Assembly: GCA_910579285.1 (NCBI GenBank)
Contig: CAJTTT010000001.1
Location: 205,915 to 269,914 of the forward strand
Source of the DNA: an uncultured Lachnospiraceae bacterium
GTDB lineage: Bacteria; Bacillota; Clostridia; Lachnospirales; Lachnospiraceae
DNA: 64,000 bases
Reading direction: 5' to 3'
Below the pieces are notes generated by a model. That model searched no databases and was not told the DNA's origin. It was given only the letters and a program-made list of their open reading frames with translations. The position numbers were made by a program, and so were the translations under genes. Each line of letters opens with the position of its first letter. Position 1 is the first letter of the stretch. Positions 45,622 through 54,953 of the stretch are shown here, piece after piece.

Positions 45622-48600
45622 ATGGGCAATACGGAATGGACGGATGAACAAAGAGCATGGATAAAGACGAGGAGAAAAAGGCATTTGCGTATCTTGGCGG
45701 CAGTGCTAAGCCTGTGCGTACTGTTTGCGACGTATCCAAATATATTGGAGACATTTTTCGTCTTTGCGGCGGAAAGAGAAAAAGAGGAGAAAGACCTGTA
45801 CATATCCGGCTTTTCTGATTTGCCGGAAGAGATAAAGGAACAGACTGTTCCGCTTGGGACGGGGTTGGAAGAACTGGCTCTGCCCGATACGTTGGAGGCA
45901 GTCGTGGTGCAGGACGGTCAAGGCTCTGCGGAAAATTCGGATGAGGATGCAGATGACCGGGAAATCGGGGATGTCGATGAGGAAACGGATGCGAAGATCC
46001 CGTCTGACAAAGATGAGAGCGGAGAAGAAACAGGGGAGCCCTCTGACGGGGAAGAAACTGGTGAGGAAACAACAGGGCCGTCTGACGGAGAAGAAAGCGG
46101 CGGCGAAACAACAGAGTCGTCTGACGAGGAAGAAACTGGTGGGGAAACAGCAGAGCCGTCTGACGGAGAAGAAACCGAAGGAGATAATTCGGGCAGCATG
46201 GAAGAAACCGAAGATGTGGATCAAGTAGAGCAGGACACACAGTCAGGGGAGGCTGATGGGGAAGATACTGCTGTGGAAGAAACGATCATAACAGAGAGCG
46301 GTGACGAAACAGATGGCGAGGGGGACAGTGCGCCTTCCAGTGAATCGGAGGATACGGAACTTAAGCAGGAAACCCATGCCGTCACTCTGCCCGAATATCA
46401 GGCGGAGCATGTGCTAACCGTTGAGCGGTTAGAAAATCCGTCAGAGAAGGAAAATAAGGAAGATGCTGACGACATAGAAAAAAGTCAGGTGTATGACACG
46501 GACACAGTTATCATTACGGGTGTTACATGGAGGTCTGCCCCGGCGTATGACAAAGATACAGAGGGCGTCTATCTCTTTACCGCCGTTTTGCCGGAGGGGT
46601 ATGCGCGCATGGAGGGCATTGGCCTGCCGCGGATTACCGTGACAGTGACGCAGACTGGCACAAAGCCGAGAAGGGTTGCCGCACGGGCAGCAGAACATAC
46701 TGTCACCTATAATTACAGCGCGAACGGCGGAACTTCCGCCGAAAAGACTTCCGATACGGTGAGCGAGGGCGCGTTGATAGACTTAGCGCCTTCAGCGTCA
46801 AAGGAGGGCTGGGAGTTTGTCGGATGGAATACAAGTAAAACTGCCAAAACAGGACTTATTACACTGACAATGGGAGCAGATGATGTTACGTTATATGCGA
46901 TTTATAAGAAAACGCTGTATTATGACTTTTATTCGGGAAAAACCGGGGATAAGGAAACGAGGACAGCAACCATTTATAATAATGAAATGAAAGGAAGGGC
47001 TTATGCACCATATCTGAAGGAATGGTCGCAGACAACAGATAAAGGTTATACTCCGAAAACCTGGATTATGGGGGGATCGGGTGTATCCACTGGCCAGGGA
47101 CTATATGTCGATCTTAATAGCGACAGGAACTTTTACGGGAGATATGAGAAGGAGATTAGTATATCTTATGATGCAAACGGAGGTGAAGGAACTGCCGGCG
47201 AGCAGAAAGGGACTGTAACCGCCACTGTCAAAGAAACAGAAACAGAAATTAAAGGGGCTTCGGTTAAGTTAAATAATGGAACGGCATTTAATCTGAAAGG
47301 ATATTTAGTGAACGGTTGGAGGGATGGTCCGAATGGTACAGAGATCGTGCCTGCAGGGTCTTCTGTGACGCTTGATAAGGACACTGTTTTTTATGCTGAG
47401 TGGGTTCCGGAAACATTTCAGATCACCTATCTGTTAGACGGAGGAACTGTAGCAGGCAATCCGAAAAGTTACACGATTGAAAGCAGTAACATAACCTTAA
47501 AAAATCCAACGAGAACTGGTTATACTTTTACGGGATGGAGCGGCACAGATTTATCAGGCAGTAATAACAAAGACGTTACTATTCAAGCAGGAAGTACAGG
47601 GGATCGTGAATACACAGCACATTGGACTGCGGTAGATTATATAGTGAAGTTGAATGGAAAGGGAGGAAGCGGCGGCACAGATCTTACTACCTATACCTAT
47701 GGAACGGAAGTATCCTTGCCAACAGATTGGAAGAGAACGGGCTATTCCTTTGAGGGTTGGTATGACAATGAGGCTTGTGATGGTGAAAAAGTGACAGAGA
47801 TTTCCACTACTGATGTTGGAAATAAGGAGTATTGGGCGAAGTGGACAGACGACATTGCTCCAGTGATCGGTTCTTTGCGATATAGCTATCAGCCGAAAAA
47901 TTTATGGAACTGGCTGATTGGAAACGACAGCTTGACAGTGACCGTGCCTGTAACGGAAGAAGGCAGCGGGGCGGATGAAATAACCTATACTGTAACGTCG
48001 GCGGGCGCTGCGGGGAGCAAACAGACGGCAGCGATTGCGAACGGTAAAGCACAAGTTACCGTTTCGGCAGATTTTAAAGGAACGGTAGCGATTGCCTGTA
48101 CCGACAAGGCTGGAAACACATCGGAGGACGTGACAGTAGGCGACGGACTAAATGCGACGGGTATTATTATTGAGGATAATGCGCCACAGATTTCATTTCT
48201 GGTGAATGGCGGCGCTGTATCAGCGGAAGCATATGATTCAGCTCCCGATATTACCGTGACAGTAACGGATGATAAGGAAAATGCCGTCTCCGGGGGTATT
48301 GCGTCTGTCAGTTATCAGATTGGTAATAGTGGGGAAACGGAGATTCAGCAGAATTTTACTGCAAGCATGAAAACAAGCGCAACATTTACCATCCCGGCAG
48401 CGCAGATTCCTAATGGTGATACAACAATAACGGTCAAAGCGGTAGATCATGCTGGGAATACGGCGACTGCTACACAGACAATCCGGGTAAAAACAGAAGC
48501 CGAGAAAGTAGCGGCGGCAAAGAAGATCGTGCAGGACATCCTTGCGGATATCACGGTGACGAATGAAACGACCAGAGAGGACATCCAGAACGCCATCGAC

Positions 48601-50073
48601 ACGGCGCTTTCCGATGCGGGCATAACGGATGTGACTGTAACGGTTGGGAATTTGACCAAGACGGAGGCAACCTCAGACGCGCCCGGAAACATCAGTGGAA
48701 GTGTCTCGATTGTGAGTAAGAAAGACGGCACTGCGAGAGATGATGCGTCGATCAACAAAACCATTCCGGCAACAGGGGAAAGCCATACACATAATTATGA
48801 AGAATGGCGGCATGACGCGAAGGAACACTGGAAAGTATGCAGCTGCGGCGCGGAGGGTGTAAAGAGTAAGCACCGTTATGATAATAATAAGGATACAGCC
48901 TGTAATGACTGTGGCTATAAAAGAAAAGTTAATAATCCAGACAAAGGTGAGTCGGATAAGGACAAGCCGGGTGATGCTGACAATGGAACACCACAGCCCA
49001 CAGATACGCCACAACCGCCGCAAACGCAGCAGCCAGTTAACCCGCCGGCAGCAATGCCTGTGAAGACACCGCAGCCGGTTCCCGGGACAGCGGGCGATCC
49101 TGCAAAACAGCCTGGGACACAGACACCAAAACAGCCGGAAGGAAAGCCGGGTCAGGGCACAGGGCAGGAAAGCAAAGCCGCGGGACAGCAGGGCGGCATG
49201 GATTCTGCCAAAATAACGGCAAAGCAGCGGTCGGAAGGCGAAACCGCACAGACAGACAGCGTACAGCAGCCGGAGGGCAGTACGGCACAGACAGACAATG
49301 CGCAGCAATCGGAAGACGGAACGGCACGGATCGTACAGGCGGCAGCGGATAACGGCAGGATTGCCATATCAGGAGAAATTGTAGAAACAGGAAATTTGAC
49401 TGAGAATCAGAAAACCGCCACAAAATTTGAACTGGAAAAAGGTGCGGTGACTGTCAGCGTAGTCTGTGATGACGGGAAATGTACCGCAGGGGTAAAGGAT
49501 ACGGCTGCGGTGGCGAACACGGTATTGACGCCGGAGCAGATACAGCTTGCAAATGACGGTGAAAATATAGAGGTCAGAATAGACGTAAAGGATATTTCAC
49601 AAACTGTAGCGGAACAGGATAAGAAGGTAATAGAAAGCGGTATTGTGCGATACCGTGAGGAGATGCCGGAACTTATGCTGGGAAGGTATGTTGACATTTC
49701 CGTATTCGTCAAAATTGGTGACGGCGATTGGGATGCTGTCACTTCTACGGGTGAGCCGATAGAGGCTGTCATGGGAATACCGAAGGAGCTTGTGGAGAAC
49801 GGCAGGAAATTTTATGTTATCCGCGCCCACGATGGGGAATACACTCTTTTGACGGATATGGATGACGATCCGAAAACGATAACGATCCGTACGGATATGT
49901 TTTCCGCGTACGCCCTTGTCTACGAACAGACGGAAGGGACAGGACAGGGCCATAAGTGTGGGCTGTGCCATATCTGTCCCACATTCCTGGGAATCTGTTA
50001 CTTTATCTGGTTGACCATTATTGCCGCTGCGGCGGCAACGGGGATTATTTTGCTGCGTAAGAAGAAAAAATGA
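45622..50073 (+). CDS. Large membrane-anchored surface protein with InlB-type repeats
   Basis: 1483 residues; AAGGAG precedes the ATG. A long signal peptide (RRKRHLRILAAVLSLCVLFA) leads to an acidic region with a 13-residue repeat (SDGEETGGETTEP-like). From about 355 to 755 lie four InlB-B/Listeria-Bacteroides type repeats (for example TYNYSANGG ... GWEFVGW, and RTGYTFTGW). Ig-like segments follow, then a Pro/Gln-rich spacer. The end has a cysteine cluster (HKCGLCHICPTFLGIC), a membrane helix (FIWLTIIAAAAATGIILL) and RKKKK. There is no LPxTG motif, so it is anchored by the helix. Likely an adhesin or matrix protein; transcription may depend on the leader described at 45281-45549. Confidence 0.9.
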   Translation: MGNTEWTDEQRAWIKTRRKRHLRILAAVLSLCVLFATYPNILETFFVFAAEREKEEKDLYISGFSDLPEEIKEQTVPLGTGLEELALPDTLEAVVVQDGQGSAENSDEDADDREIGDVDEETDAKIPSDKDESGEETGEPSDGEETGEETTGPSDGEESGGETTESSDEEETGGETAEPSDGEETEGDNSGSMEETEDVDQVEQDTQSGEADGEDTAVEETIITESGDETDGEGDSAPSSESEDTELKQETHAVTLPEYQAEHVLTVERLENPSEKENKEDADDIEKSQVYDTDTVIITGVTWRSAPAYDKDTEGVYLFTAVLPEGYARMEGIGLPRITVTVTQTGTKPRRVAARAAEHTVTYNYSANGGTSAEKTSDTVSEGALIDLAPSASKEGWEFVGWNTSKTAKTGLITLTMGADDVTLYAIYKKTLYYDFYSGKTGDKETRTATIYNNEMKGRAYAPYLKEWSQTTDKGYTPKTWIMGGSGVSTGQGLYVDLNSDRNFYGRYEKEISISYDANGGEGTAGEQKGTVTATVKETETEIKGASVKLNNGTAFNLKGYLVNGWRDGPNGTEIVPAGSSVTLDKDTVFYAEWVPETFQITYLLDGGTVAGNPKSYTIESSNITLKNPTRTGYTFTGWSGTDLSGSNNKDVTIQAGSTGDREYTAHWTAVDYIVKLNGKGGSGGTDLTTYTYGTEVSLPTDWKRTGYSFEGWYDNEACDGEKVTEISTTDVGNKEYWAKWTDDIAPVIGSLRYSYQPKNLWNWLIGNDSLTVTVPVTEEGSGADEITYTVTSAGAAGSKQTAAIANGKAQVTVSADFKGTVAIACTDKAGNTSEDVTVGDGLNATGIIIEDNAPQISFLVNGGAVSAEAYDSAPDITVTVTDDKENAVSGGIASVSYQIGNSGETEIQQNFTASMKTSATFTIPAAQIPNGDTTITVKAVDHAGNTATATQTIRVKTEAEKVAAAKKIVQDILADITVTNETTREDIQNAIDTALSDAGITDVTVTVGNLTKTEATSDAPGNISGSVSIVSKKDGTARDDASINKTIPATGESHTHNYEEWRHDAKEHWKVCSCGAEGVKSKHRYDNNKDTACNDCGYKRKVNNPDKGESDKDKPGDADNGTPQPTDTPQPPQTQQPVNPPAAMPVKTPQPVPGTAGDPAKQPGTQTPKQPEGKPGQGTGQESKAAGQQGGMDSAKITAKQRSEGETAQTDSVQQPEGSTAQTDNAQQSEDGTARIVQAAADNGRIAISGEIVETGNLTENQKTATKFELEKGAVTVSVVCDDGKCTAGVKDTAAVANTVLTPEQIQLANDGENIEVRIDVKDISQTVAEQDKKVIESGIVRYREEMPELMLGRYVDISVFVKIGDGDWDAVTSTGEPIEAVMGIPKELVENGRKFYVIRAHDGEYTLLTDMDDDPKTITIRTDMFSAYALVYEQTEGTGQGHKCGLCHICPTFLGICYFIWLTIIAAAAATGIILLRKKKK
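46039..46182 (+). repeat. 39-bp coding repeat in the surface-protein gene
   Basis: Units start at 46039, 46078 and 46117, with a partial one at 46156. They encode a 13-residue acidic repeat with PSDGEET as its core. The unit length keeps the frame. Confidence 0.8.
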
Positions 50074-50205
50074 CAATTTTTTGACCCGTTGAAAAAATGA
50101 AATCGGGAGTTTTCATGCATATAATTTCCTGCCTTACAAATAATAGTAAAAAAACAGAGAAAAAATGAAAATAAGGCTATGACTTACAGACGGAGGTTAT
50201 AAGAT

Positions 50206-50748
50206 ATGAAAGCAACGGGAATTGTCAGAAGAATAGATGATCTGGGACGCATTGTAATCCCAAAGGAAATCCGCAGGACTCTGCGGATCAGGGAAGCGGA
50301 CCCGCTGGAAATATATACGGACAGGGAAGGCGAAATCATTTTAAAAAAATATTCGCCGATTGGTGAAATGGGTACTTTTGCCAAGCAGTATGCAGAGAGT
50401 ATGGCGCAGGTTTCCGGCCACATTGCGTTGATCACGGACAGGGATCAGTTCATCGCGGTGTCGGGCGGCATGAAGAATCTGTTAGGCAAGTCCATCAGCA
50501 GGGAACTGGAGGAAAAAATTGATCGCAGGGAGAGTGTGGTCGCAGCCAAGGGAGATCGTAATTTTATCCAGGTCAGCCTGGAGGGGGATGACTTTAGCCA
50601 TGAAGCGATAAGTCCCATTATCTGCGAGGGTGACGTGATCGGTTCGGTGATATTGGTGGAGATGGACCACAAGTCCAAGATGGGCGAGGTGGAACAGAAG
50701 CTGATCCAGTCGGCAGCAGGATTTCTGGGGCGGCAGATGGAGCAGTAG
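50206..50748 (+). CDS. spoVT: Stage V sporulation protein T, AbrB-type regulator
   Basis: 180 residues. An AbrB swapped-hairpin DNA-binding domain (1-50, MKATGIVRRIDDLGRIVIPK) is followed by a GAF-like domain (about 55-178), as in SpoVT of Bacillus, a forespore regulator acting with sigma-G. ACGGAGG lies before the ATG. The 132-base gap upstream is AT-rich, holds TATAAT near 50119, and shows no clear terminator for the surface gene. Confidence 0.94.
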   Translation: MKATGIVRRIDDLGRIVIPKEIRRTLRIREADPLEIYTDREGEIILKKYSPIGEMGTFAKQYAESMAQVSGHIALITDRDQFIAVSGGMKNLLGKSISRELEEKIDRRESVVAAKGDRNFIQVSLEGDDFSHEAISPIICEGDVIGSVILVEMDHKSKMGEVEQKLIQSAAGFLGRQMEQ

Positions 50749-50786
50749 ACGAGACAGTAGATGGAACAGAAGAAAGCGGATGGATG

Positions 50787-50819
50787 TGCGGGGAGCCGTC
50801 ATGTGGACGGTTCTCCGCA
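50787..50819 (+). other. Hairpin after spoVT
   Basis: TGCGGGGAGCCGTC and GGACGGTTCTCCGCA pair over about 13 positions with several G-U pairs and a small loop. There is no T-run, so termination is uncertain. Confidence 0.4.
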
Positions 50820-50880
50820 TTCGCATGACCGGGATGAATAGGAAAGGGGCGGAGCCCGAAGGGATTGATTGAAAAAAGAA

Positions 50881-50909
50881 TTGCAAAATAGACGATAAAA
50901 CCGTAAAAT
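50881..50909 (+). promoter_or_regulatory. pncB promoter
   Basis: TTGCAA (50881-50886) and TAAAAT (50904-50909) are 17 bases apart; the predicted start lies about 15 bases before the ATG. Confidence 0.6.
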
Positions 50910-50931
50910 ATTGGGAAAGGAGGGGGAACCT

Positions 50932-52383
50932 ATGGACAGACAAAATCTGACGCTGCTCACCGATCTGTATGAACTGACGATGATGCAGGGTTATTTTAAG
51001 AACAAGGATCAGAACGAGACGGTTATTTTTGACGCTTTTTACAGAAACAATCCCTGTGACGGCGGGTTCGCCGTGATGGCTGGCGTGGAACAGCTGATTC
51101 AGTATATCAGGGAGCTGCATTTTGATAAGAAGGACATTGACTATCTGGCGGGGCTCGGCATTTTCGGGCAGGATTTTCTGGACTATCTGGTGGACTTCCG
51201 TTTTACGGGGGATGTCTATGCGATTCCCGAGGGGACGGTTGTTTTTCCCAGAGAACCGCTTGTAAAAGTGATTGCGCCGATCATGCAGGCCCAGCTTGTG
51301 GAGACGGCGATCTTAAATATCATCAACCACCAGAGCCTGATCGCAACCAAGGCGGCGCGGGTGTGTTATGCGGCGCAGGGAGACGGGGTGATGGAATTTG
51401 GACTCCGCCGTGCCCAGGGCCCTGACGCGGGGACATACGGCGCGAGGGCGGCTGTCATCGGCGGCTGTGTGGGTACATCCAACGTGCTCTGCGGACAGCT
51501 TTTTGATGTGCCGGTGAAGGGAACCCACGCCCATAGCTGGATTATGAGTTTCCCGGACGAGTACACTGCTTTTCGGACATATGCGCAGATGTACCCTTCT
51601 GCCTGCATTTTGCTGGTGGATACATACGACACTCTGAAATCGGGCGTTCCGAATGCCATCCGTGTCTTTACGGAGATGAGGGAAGAGGGGATTCCTTTGA
51701 GTTTTTACGGCATCCGGCTGGACAGCGGCGACCTTGCCTACCTCTCAAAGGAGGCCAGAAAAATGCTGGATGAGGCGGGATTTCCTGATGCGGTGATCTC
51801 AGCCTCCAACGATCTGGATGAATTTCTGATCCAGAGCCTGAAGGATCAGGGGGCGAAGATTACCTCCTGGGGCGTTGGCACCCATCTGATCACATCGAAG
51901 GACTGCCCTTCCTTTGGAGGTGTTTACAAGCTGGCGGCGGTGATGGGGGAGGACGGGACGTTTATTCCGAAGATTAAACTCTCTGAAAACACGGAGAAGG
52001 TGACCAATCCTGGCAACAAGACGATTTACCGTGTATACGACAAAGAGAGCGGTAAGATTAAGGCGGATCTGATCTGTCTGGCGGACGAGGTATATGACGA
52101 GAGCGAGCCGCTGCTGCTGTTTGACCCGGTGGAGCCGTGGAAGAAGACAAAGCTCCCGGCTGGAAGTTACCGTCTGCGGGAGCTGATGACGCCTGTGTTT
52201 AAGGACGGCGCATGCTGCTATACATCGCCGAAAGTGATGGATATCCGGGCTTACTGCCAGGAAGAACAGAATACCCTGTGGGAGGAGACGAGGCGTCTTG
52301 TAAATCCCCACAGGGTACATGTAGATCTTTCCAGTAAACTTTATGACACAAAGATTACGCTGCTTGACCAGATGGGTCAGTGA
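50932..52383 (+). CDS. pncB: Nicotinate phosphoribosyltransferase
   Basis: 483 residues from ATG 50932 (AAAGGAGGGGG upstream; TTG 50911 lies before the site). Makes nicotinate mononucleotide from nicotinate and PRPP, feeding NAD. The start LTDLYELTMMQGYF, the central FGLRRAQGPDAG, GTHAHSWIM with the catalytic His, and RLDSGDLAYLS are family signatures. It uses PRPP, the product of prs in this window. Its end overlaps the convergent GH4 gene by 7 bases. Confidence 0.96.
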   Translation: MDRQNLTLLTDLYELTMMQGYFKNKDQNETVIFDAFYRNNPCDGGFAVMAGVEQLIQYIRELHFDKKDIDYLAGLGIFGQDFLDYLVDFRFTGDVYAIPEGTVVFPREPLVKVIAPIMQAQLVETAILNIINHQSLIATKAARVCYAAQGDGVMEFGLRRAQGPDAGTYGARAAVIGGCVGTSNVLCGQLFDVPVKGTHAHSWIMSFPDEYTAFRTYAQMYPSACILLVDTYDTLKSGVPNAIRVFTEMREEGIPLSFYGIRLDSGDLAYLSKEARKMLDEAGFPDAVISASNDLDEFLIQSLKDQGAKITSWGVGTHLITSKDCPSFGGVYKLAAVMGEDGTFIPKIKLSENTEKVTNPGNKTIYRVYDKESGKIKADLICLADEVYDESEPLLLFDPVEPWKKTKLPAGSYRLRELMTPVFKDGACCYTSPKVMDIRAYCQEEQNTLWEETRRLVNPHRVHVDLSSKLYDTKITLLDQMGQ

Positions 52384-53693
52384 TTGAACTGCGGCAGATA
52401 ATCTTTGTTTTCCGCAAGAATATCATCAAGTATCTTTTTTGCGGCGGAGGCGGAGTTTACGAGCGGGTGTATGGTGAGGGCCATAAGCGCCTTGTCATAT
52501 GCACCGCTCACGGCGGCTTCGATGGTGAGCTGCTCGTAGGCTTTCACATTCTGTAAAAGGCCGCGGATTTTTAATGGGGTGCGCCCGATGTGTATGGGGT
52601 GTGCCCCGTCTTTGTCGATGACGCAGTTGCGCTCGATGGAAGCGTTGTCGGGAAGATCCGCGTTTGCGCCGCAGTTTAAGACATTCACGGTCTGGATGTC
52701 TTTTTTGTTGTTGTAGATGGAGTCAATCAGGCTGCATGCCGCATCGGAGTAGCGCGCGCCGCCGCGTTTTGCGAGCTGGGGCGGTTTGATGTCCAGGGCG
52801 GGATCCTGATAGAGGGCGAAAAGATCCTTTTCCACCTGTTTGATGACTTCCGCGCGGCAGCCTTCCTCCTTCGCAGCGCGGTCGCACTCTGCGAACATTT
52901 CCGGCTGCATATAGTAATATTTCAGATAGCTGACAGGTACCATACCGAGCGTTTTCAGGAAGACGGGATCATAGTGGATTTCCGGGATGTTGGCCATCAC
53001 TTCTTTGGCGGATTCCGAGCAGAGCTTTTCGATCGCCGCCTCAGTCACGTCCTCGCCCCGGACAAGCACTCTCTTTGCCCAGACCAGATGATTGATGCCG
53101 ACGAAGTCGCAGAACACATCGTCCGCGCTGCAGTCAAATTTTTCTGCCATGTCGCTTATCATATTGATGGGGCAGTTGCACAGGCCGATGGCTTTGACGG
53201 AACTGTGGTTCAGGGCAGCCTCGGTCAGAATGCCCGAAGGGTTCGCGAAATTGATCAGAAACGCATCGGGGCATAATCTTTCCATATCGTGACAAATGTC
53301 CAGAATGACGGGAACGGAGCGCAGGGCTTTGGCGAAACCGCCCGCGCCAGTAGTCTCCTGGCCGATTTTGCCGTAGCGCAGCGGAATCCTTTCGTCCCGG
53401 ATTCTGGCGTCAAGGAGTCCGACACGAAACTGCGTGGTGACGAAATCGGCGTCCTTTAAAGCCTCTTCCCTGTCTGTTGTGGCGTGGATCTGCAGGTCGA
53501 TGCCGCTTTTTTCCACCATTCTTTTTGCCAGTTCGGTGACAATATTCAGTTTTTCCAGTCCGGCTTCCACGTCCACCAGCCAGATATCTTTCACGGGAAG
53601 GCTGTCATGCCGTTTGATAAAACCCTCGATCAATTCCGGGGTATAGCTGGAGCCTCCGCCGATGGTTGCAATTTTTAATCCTCTCTCTGTCAT
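52377..53693 (-). CDS. Glycoside hydrolase family 4, 6-phospho-beta-glucosidase type
   Basis: 438 residues. The NAD-binding N-terminus is KIATIGGGSSYTPELIEGF; Mn2+ ligands are the Cys in GLCNCPINM and the His in VGINHLVWAK; the catalytic Tyr region lies in RGGARYSDAA. GH4 enzymes use NAD+, Mn2+ and a redox elimination mechanism on 6-phospho-glycosides. No PTS permease is near. It is followed by a LacI regulator upstream and a BadF-type kinase on the opposite strand, so the substrate may be phosphorylated in the cytosol. Confidence 0.93.
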   Translation of the reverse strand: MTERGLKIATIGGGSSYTPELIEGFIKRHDSLPVKDIWLVDVEAGLEKLNIVTELAKRMVEKSGIDLQIHATTDREEALKDADFVTTQFRVGLLDARIRDERIPLRYGKIGQETTGAGGFAKALRSVPVILDICHDMERLCPDAFLINFANPSGILTEAALNHSSVKAIGLCNCPINMISDMAEKFDCSADDVFCDFVGINHLVWAKRVLVRGEDVTEAAIEKLCSESAKEVMANIPEIHYDPVFLKTLGMVPVSYLKYYYMQPEMFAECDRAAKEEGCRAEVIKQVEKDLFALYQDPALDIKPPQLAKRGGARYSDAACSLIDSIYNNKKDIQTVNVLNCGANADLPDNASIERNCVIDKDGAHPIHIGRTPLKIRGLLQNVKAYEQLTIEAAVSGAYDKALMALTIHPLVNSASAAKKILDDILAENKDYLPQFNH

Positions 53694-53711
53694 AATGACC
53701 TCCTATCTGTT

Positions 53712-54713
53712 TTACCTACATGTTTCACGCAATACCAGTTCCGACTCAAAAGTCTGGATGACGGGATCGCCTTCCGGGTGATGGATCCTGTCAATCAGAA
53801 GCGATACGGCTGCCTGTCCCATTTCGTAGAGCGGCTGGCGCATGGTGGAGAGGGCAGGAAACAGGATGTCCTTGGAATCGGGGACATCATCGTCAAAACC
53901 GATCAGCGAAAGATCTTCCGGCACCGAGAGTCCGGCCTCCCGAACCGCCCGCCACACGCCAAAAGCAGGTTTGTCGGCTCCGGCAAAGCAGGCATCCGGC
54001 CGCTCGCCATGTGTCAGCCGCCGCTTCATCTGCTGATAGGCGATATCCTCAAAGTGGTCGGCGTAGAGAATGGAGTCGGGACCAAGCGGCATCCGATAAT
54101 CGTGCATGGCGGAAACAAAGCCGTTCAGCCGTTCCAGTCCCACGTCATAATTCATGTCGCATGTCACATGGACAATGTTTTTCCTTCCCTGCTTAATCAA
54201 ATGTTCCGTGGCGGTATAGGCGCCGCGAAAATTGTCGAGCAGGATTTTGTCTGAGCGGCAGTCATTCAGATTGCTCTCGATCAGGACGCTGCTTGCCGCT
54301 TTCGAGGCGACATAGCGGAAAAGCGCCTCGTCATCGAAACAGCTCCCATAGGCGATGATGCCGTCCGTACAGCCGCTTGTCAGATAATCTACATATTTTA
54401 GTTTTGCAGCCATGTCCCTGCGTCCGCTGCAAAAAAGAATGTTGTAATCCTGCGCCTCCGCGCCGTCCTGCAGTCCGCGGATCAGCTGAAAGAAAAAGTC
54501 GTTGCACAGATCGTCCATAACCACGCCGATGGTGTTGGTCTTTTGCAGAACGAGGGATTTGGCGAGACCGTTCGGGACATAGTTGTTTTCTTTAATGACT
54601 TCCAGTATCTTTCTGCGGTTCTCGGGACTGACACCGGGCTTGTTGTTCAGAACTCTGGAAACCAGTGTCCTGGAAACGTTCGCCTGTCTGGCGATATCTG
54701 ATATTGTTGCCAT
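53712..54713 (-). CDS. LacI-family transcriptional regulator
   Basis: 333 residues. The N-terminal helix-turn-helix (ATISDIARQANVSRTLVSRV with the hinge LNNKPGVSPENR) and a periplasmic-binding-protein-like sugar domain are typical. It lies 18 bases upstream of the GH4 gene, likely in one operon, and is divergent from the BadF kinase gene. It probably represses both units when its sugar is absent. Confidence 0.94.
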   Translation of the reverse strand: MATISDIARQANVSRTLVSRVLNNKPGVSPENRRKILEVIKENNYVPNGLAKSLVLQKTNTIGVVMDDLCNDFFFQLIRGLQDGAEAQDYNILFCSGRRDMAAKLKYVDYLTSGCTDGIIAYGSCFDDEALFRYVASKAASSVLIESNLNDCRSDKILLDNFRGAYTATEHLIKQGRKNIVHVTCDMNYDVGLERLNGFVSAMHDYRMPLGPDSILYADHFEDIAYQQMKRRLTHGERPDACFAGADKPAFGVWRAVREAGLSVPEDLSLIGFDDDVPDSKDILFPALSTMRQPLYEMGQAAVSLLIDRIHHPEGDPVIQTFESELVLRETCR

Positions 54714-54770
54714 ATGCTGCCTTTCTTAAAATGGTAAACGGTGTACGGATGTTTCAAAGTTTACATTTAT

Positions 54771-54798
54771 ATTGTATCACGATGAAACATAATGTCAA
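54771..54798 (-). promoter_or_regulatory. Promoter of the lacI-GH4 operon
   Basis: On the minus strand, TTGACA (54793-54798) and TACAAT (54771-54776) are 16 bases apart. Candidate operator sequences GGTAAACGGTGTAC (54732-54745) and ATGTTTCAAAGTTTACAT (54749-54766) lie between it and the gene. Confidence 0.65.
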
Positions 54799-54841
54799 CA
54801 GAAATGTGACAAATGCGATCAAAAAATACCATGTTTAGCTG

Positions 54842-54870
54842 TTGACATGTGTAAAATAATTGGGTAGGAT
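54842..54870 (+). promoter_or_regulatory. Promoter of the BadF-type kinase gene
   Basis: TTGACA (54842-54847) and TAGGAT (54865-54870) are 17 bases apart. Confidence 0.65.
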
Positions 54871-54879
54871 GGGATTAAG

Positions 54880-54897
54880 ATGTAAATCGATACACAT
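54880..54897. promoter_or_regulatory. Candidate LacI-type operator
   Basis: ATGTAAATCGATACACAT is an imperfect palindrome centred on TCGA, 10 bases after the -10 of the kinase promoter, where bound repressor would block transcription. TGTAAA half-sites recur upstream of the divergent lacI gene. Confidence 0.5.
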
Positions 54898-54953
54898 TTA
54901 TGGGTGAAAAAGACGCGGAAGCGTCATGGGAATGTTTTGGGAGGGAGACTGTT

